A DNA stretch of 22,373 bases from Plantago elongata (lineage: Eukaryota > Streptophyta > Magnoliopsida > Lamiales > Plantaginaceae): NCBI GenBank assembly GCA_036897095.1, contig JAYMSP010002817.1:1-22373 (forward strand). Direction: 5' to 3'. The notes beneath the pieces were generated by a model. It was given only the letters and a program-made list of their open reading frames with translations. It did not search any database and was not told where the DNA came from. Shown here piece by piece: positions 19,323 to 22,373 of this stretch. Position 1 is the stretch's first letter; each line of letters begins with the position of its first letter. A program made the translations under genes and the position numbers.

Positions 19323-19342
19323 GTTCAGTTCAGTTCAGTTCA
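19323..19342. repeat. (GTTCA)4 pentanucleotide repeat
   Basis: Four perfect GTTCA units. The same TTCAGTTCA core is found in the direct repeat near 15820. Confidence 0.8.
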
Positions 19343-20412
19343 CTTCTGTACAACGAAAAAACAAAGCTTAATCCTAATTAATTATTTAAATAATAAAAAG
19401 GGTGAATTAAATTCTACCATGATCGATTTTACTTATTACATTAGAGTCCCTAACATTTAAATAGGCATATAAGTAAAAAAGAATATGAAAGTATATTATC
19501 ATTTATAAATGGATATTTAAATGGTGATCACATGAAAATTAAGTAGTAAAGAATAAAAAATATATATACAATCGTATAGTTTATAAAAATATTTTCATCA
19601 CTATAAAAATAGTATTTCGTCCTCACATATTCCTCCATGTTCTTCTTCCATAAACGTACTGTAAGGTCCGTAAAATTTCTCGACTTTTAGTAACTGAATA
19701 AAATATTAATTTTTATATTTTATACGATTAGAAAAATTTCGTATGTTAATGTCGAGTGGATTTGACGTTAAAATAGAAAACTAGATATACCGAATAAAAT
19801 AATATTAAAATATTATAAAATAAAAATTAATTATTTATTTTACCGACGCCTCGAAAATGACTCAACAACTGTCCGGGAAGTGATTTGACATTTTTCCGGA
19901 ATTTAATTACAAGTCGCTTAGTAGCCAGAACGAACCAATCTTATATAATAGCAGAAAGACAGGAATACCCTTAGTCCTAATTTCCTACTTCTTTCAGTTA
20001 GGGGCATTTTCGACCTTTTAACTGCTTCTTCTTCCCCAAATCTAATTTGAACGGGAAATGAAGGAATTGCAGGGCTGTTTTCGTTCTTCTTCTTTCCTCC
20101 GATCCCTCGTTCTTTCTTCTGGCCGTTTTCATCTCCACACGGCACCAATCCGAGCTCTCCACATCAGCCCCTTCACGCGCCATTACTCCGTTCCTCGTGC
20201 CCGCCGCAGTTTCGCCTCGAGACACCAAACGGACAGGCGGCGCCGCCACCACCACGCCCTTGCACGTGAAGAAACAGCGGGCGAATGAACACCATCACGC
20301 CATGTAGAGCGAGAGAAGGCAAAGAAACGAATGGGAGAAAAACAGGCAACGTGGCTACTCCACCAGCCACCCGTCACGCGCGCCACCACCGCCTTGGCCT
20401 CCGAATTCCGGC

Positions 20413-20420
20413 TATAAAAA
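20413..20420 (+). promoter_or_regulatory. TATA box of the long LTR
   Basis: TATAAAAA in the context GGCTATAAAAAGCCCCCTCC, within a GC-rich island (20040-20640). Transcription would start near 20445-20455. A strongly pyrimidine-rich leader (20456-20520) follows, as in many plant promoters. Confidence 0.65.
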
Positions 20421-20770
20421 GCCCCCTCCTGCTCCCATTCGACTCACACCAGCCTCCCCATCTCTCTTTCTCTCATTTCTGCTCTCTTCTGCCCTCCATT
20501 CTCTCCATTTCCTCCATTTTCGGTTTTCCGGTCACTTTTCCGGCAACCACCACCCGGCTCCGGCCAACCAGCCACCCCGACTGTCCAAACCCCGAAAATT
20601 CCGGTAGTGTCGTTCGCTCGACCAAACCGGTAAATTTGCTCGATTAAGTTCGATAAACATCGAATAACGAGCGAATAATTAATATTGTATCTGTCGCGTC
20701 ATCGTATTCGACTCCGTTCGAGGTCGTTAAGCTGCCCGTCGCTCGACGTGCACTTGGTTAGTTTCGTATT

Positions 20771-21395
20771 ATTTTATTATTATTTTATTACCGTCCGTTA
20801 ATATTTAATTAATTGCTAATTAATTATTGTTATTTAATTACCGTAATTACTTACCGTTAATTAAGATTCATTAGCTGTAATTAATTATCGTACTTAATTA
20901 AATATTAGTCATCTTATATAATTATCGTAAGCTAATGACTAGTTAATCTTAGTTAGTATCAGTAGTTATTGTTAGTAATTAATTAGTGAACTTAATTGAT
21001 CATTAAAAGTTAATTAATTACTATTAGCATTAACTACGTATCGTTAATTACTGTTAAACCTGATTAATAGTTAATCACAGTTAAGTTAATTACGGTTAGT
21101 CTTCATTAATTAAGTACTGATAAGCTAATTGCGATTAGCCTTAATTAACGATTAATTATTAATAAGCTAATTACTCTTAGTCGTAATTAATGAGTTAATT
21201 ATCGACATGAATTACTGTTAGTTAATAACTAATTACCCTTAAGCTAATTCCGGTTAATTAAGTTAACTTACGGTTAGCCTTAATTAATTAATTATTAGGC
21301 TAATTACTGTTAATAGTTAATTATCGTAAGATAATTGCAGTTAGCATTAATTAAATTAATTAGTGATAAGCTAATCACCGGTAGCCTTAATTAAA
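20771..21395. repeat. Degenerate tandem repeat of about 41 bp, built on TTAATTA
   Basis: From 21080 on, a unit close to GATAAGCTAATTAC followed by GTTAGCCTTAATTAA repeats. The shared AATTAC-like point falls at 21088, 21127, 21169, 21210, 21246, 21302, 21333 and 21373, giving steps of 39, 42, 41, 36, 56, 31 and 40 bp. The part from 20771 to 21080 uses the same words (TTAATTA, CGTTAATTA, GTTAG) less regularly. It ends at an A7 run (21394-21400). Confidence 0.7.
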
Positions 21396-21400
21396 AAAAG

Positions 21401-22373
21401 TTTCTGAAAATCATTAGCAGATAATTAGTAATAGTTAAACCCTTTAGTTACCGGTTAATAATAATCCAGGTACTATAATAAATGGTAACTAGCCGATAAT
21501 GGATAATAAAATACTATTGAAGAAGGGGATTAGACAGACTTTTGTCTGTAGCGGATATCTGTTGAACAGGATAGTGAAAAATTATTACGCCTTGTTAACC
21601 GGACCAAGGACCTAACTAAAGGTCGGAATAAATAAAACGGATAAAATATTATTAGCAATCCGATATTTAAACAGTATTACTATCTGTTTATCAGGATTTC
21701 CCCGAAACTCCTGAGCTACCAGATCCCAACGGTGAGCGACAACTGGCTTTCGGCATCCGGCCCTGGGAAAGTTTGTTATCATTTATCCCTTTCATACCTG
21801 TGTTTGTTCCTGTTTGCGTACATGTTCCCGTATTATCCTTTCGTACTTGTACCCTGTATTTTCCTTCCGCACTTGCTTAACTGCTTGACTGACTGACTGG
21901 CCTCGACTTAGCCCCGACTTAATAACTAACTACACAATTGGTAGTTAACCTGTGTTAGACATACTTAATTAGCAGGACATTTTATTACCCCAATTGTTGA
22001 TTAATAGGAAACCCCGAATACCGTTTGCGCCTCCTGATTTCGACCTAGGGTTCTAGCTTGCCGTTGATCTGCACGTAGCAGATACTAACCGGTCTAGCTT
22101 TGACATTTATTGCCCCAATTGCTTTACCTGTCCCTGTATCGATTCCAGTTATGGAATTTCCTCTTGTTCCCTCGTCTTGTCACTGAAACGATTGTTAGTT
22201 CTTGTTCCTGATCCTGTCTCCTGTTACTGTCATCCTGATCCTGTTACTGTCCTGTTTCCTGTCATGCGTCCGCATATTATTCCTGTTCCTGATCTTCATT
22301 ACTTGCATTGCACGAAAACTGTTTCTTGAAAACATAACTGCACACTGATAAAATGTTTTGGGAGCCGTTCACG
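21401..22373 (+). other. Right part of the long LTR, noncoding
   Basis: No gene. Base composition returns to mixed. Pyrimidine-rich stretches with TCCTGTT words dominate at 21780-21870 and 22190-22290. In the latter, CCTGATCCTGTC and CCTGATCCTGTTACTGTC form a short direct repeat. The window ends without a primer-binding site. Confidence 0.5.

Larger units (their letters stand above)
17802..19659. other. AT-rich noncoding region
   Basis: About 1.9 kb, very AT-rich, with no gene. It holds one hAT-like terminus (ending 18331) and a (GTTCA)4 repeat (19323-19342). No RNA gene or other known element was seen. Confidence 0.6.
19660..22373 (+). mobile_element. Probable long Gypsy-type LTR (partial; right end outside window)
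   Basis: The sequence changes at 19660 to TGTAAGGTCCGTAAAATTTC, a start typical of long plant Ty3/gypsy LTRs. An AT-rich U3-like part (19660-20040) is followed by a GC-rich promoter with TATA box (20413-20420), a CT-rich leader and a long repeat-filled part. No coding domain and no PBS is reached by 22373. The LTR would be longer than 2.7 kb, which is within the range of Tekay/Del-type chromovirus LTRs. The plus orientation follows from the TG start and the TATA direction. No second LTR or target duplication is in view, so a solo LTR and a full element are both possible. Confidence 0.5.

Noticed and set aside
20058..20647. Two overlapping plus-strand open frames (76 and 120 codons) and several minus-strand frames
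   Set aside because: They fall in the GC-rich promoter and CT-rich leader of the LTR; GC-rich DNA is poor in stops, and the predicted peptides are low-complexity.
20771..21395. CRISPR-like or other spaced repeat array
   Set aside because: Units are degenerate and adjoining, with no conserved repeat separated by unique spacers, and the DNA is plant nuclear.

Overview
The window is transposon-derived plant DNA with no recognisable intact host gene. The plant assignment rests on a Ty1/copia element primed by initiator-methionine tRNA, a plant-type LINE reverse transcriptase, Stowaway-like MITE ends with TA flanks, short U-rich introns with a TACTAAC branch site, and a long LTR with a GC-rich promoter. 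A dicot is likely; I cannot name the species.

Bases 1-13829 are one very large, decayed Ty1/copia element on the plus strand, of Sirevirus (SIRE/Maximus) type. The window opens on its primer-binding site (2-13), so the 5' LTR lies just outside. The order is gag remnant (116-1340), coiled-coil and basic linker (1433-2590), protease, integrase, reverse transcriptase and RNase H (2590-5872), a noncoding spacer (5873-6728), a long extra gene (6729-12026), a 3' UTR, a polypurine tract (12360-12372) and a 3' LTR (12375-13829, TGTT...AACA). Every domain carries stops and frameshifts. Catalytic residues are also lost: the RT YVDD box reads YVYD and the second integrase Asp is Tyr. Most in-frame stops are one C-to-T change from Gln or Arg codons, as expected from deamination of methylated cytosine.

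The most unusual feature is the gene between pol and the 3' LTR. It has a TATA box about 190 bp upstream of its ATG and at least five short U-rich introns. Its centre is a tandem array of four small phase-0 exons, each starting with an Ala-Gln or Val-Gln codon pair. The product has a basic nuclear-localisation-like patch, acidic tracts and coiled coils. I see no signal peptide or membrane anchor, so it occupies the env position but does not look like an envelope protein.

Right of the copia element, on the minus strand, is a broken LINE reverse-transcriptase fragment (13830-15225). The LINE reading frame stops at the LTR edge, so the copia element probably inserted into the LINE and the rest of the LINE lies beyond the unseen 5' LTR. 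From 15226 to 19659 the DNA is AT-rich and noncoding, with MITE-like pieces (17520-17799), one hAT-like terminus (ending 18331), a poly-T tract and short repeats.

From 19660 to the end is what looks like a long Gypsy-type LTR (TGTAAGGTCC start). It contains a GC-rich core promoter with TATA box (20413-20420), a pyrimidine-rich leader, and about 620 bp of degenerate tandem repeat with a period near 41 bp built on TTAATTA. Its right end is not in the window.
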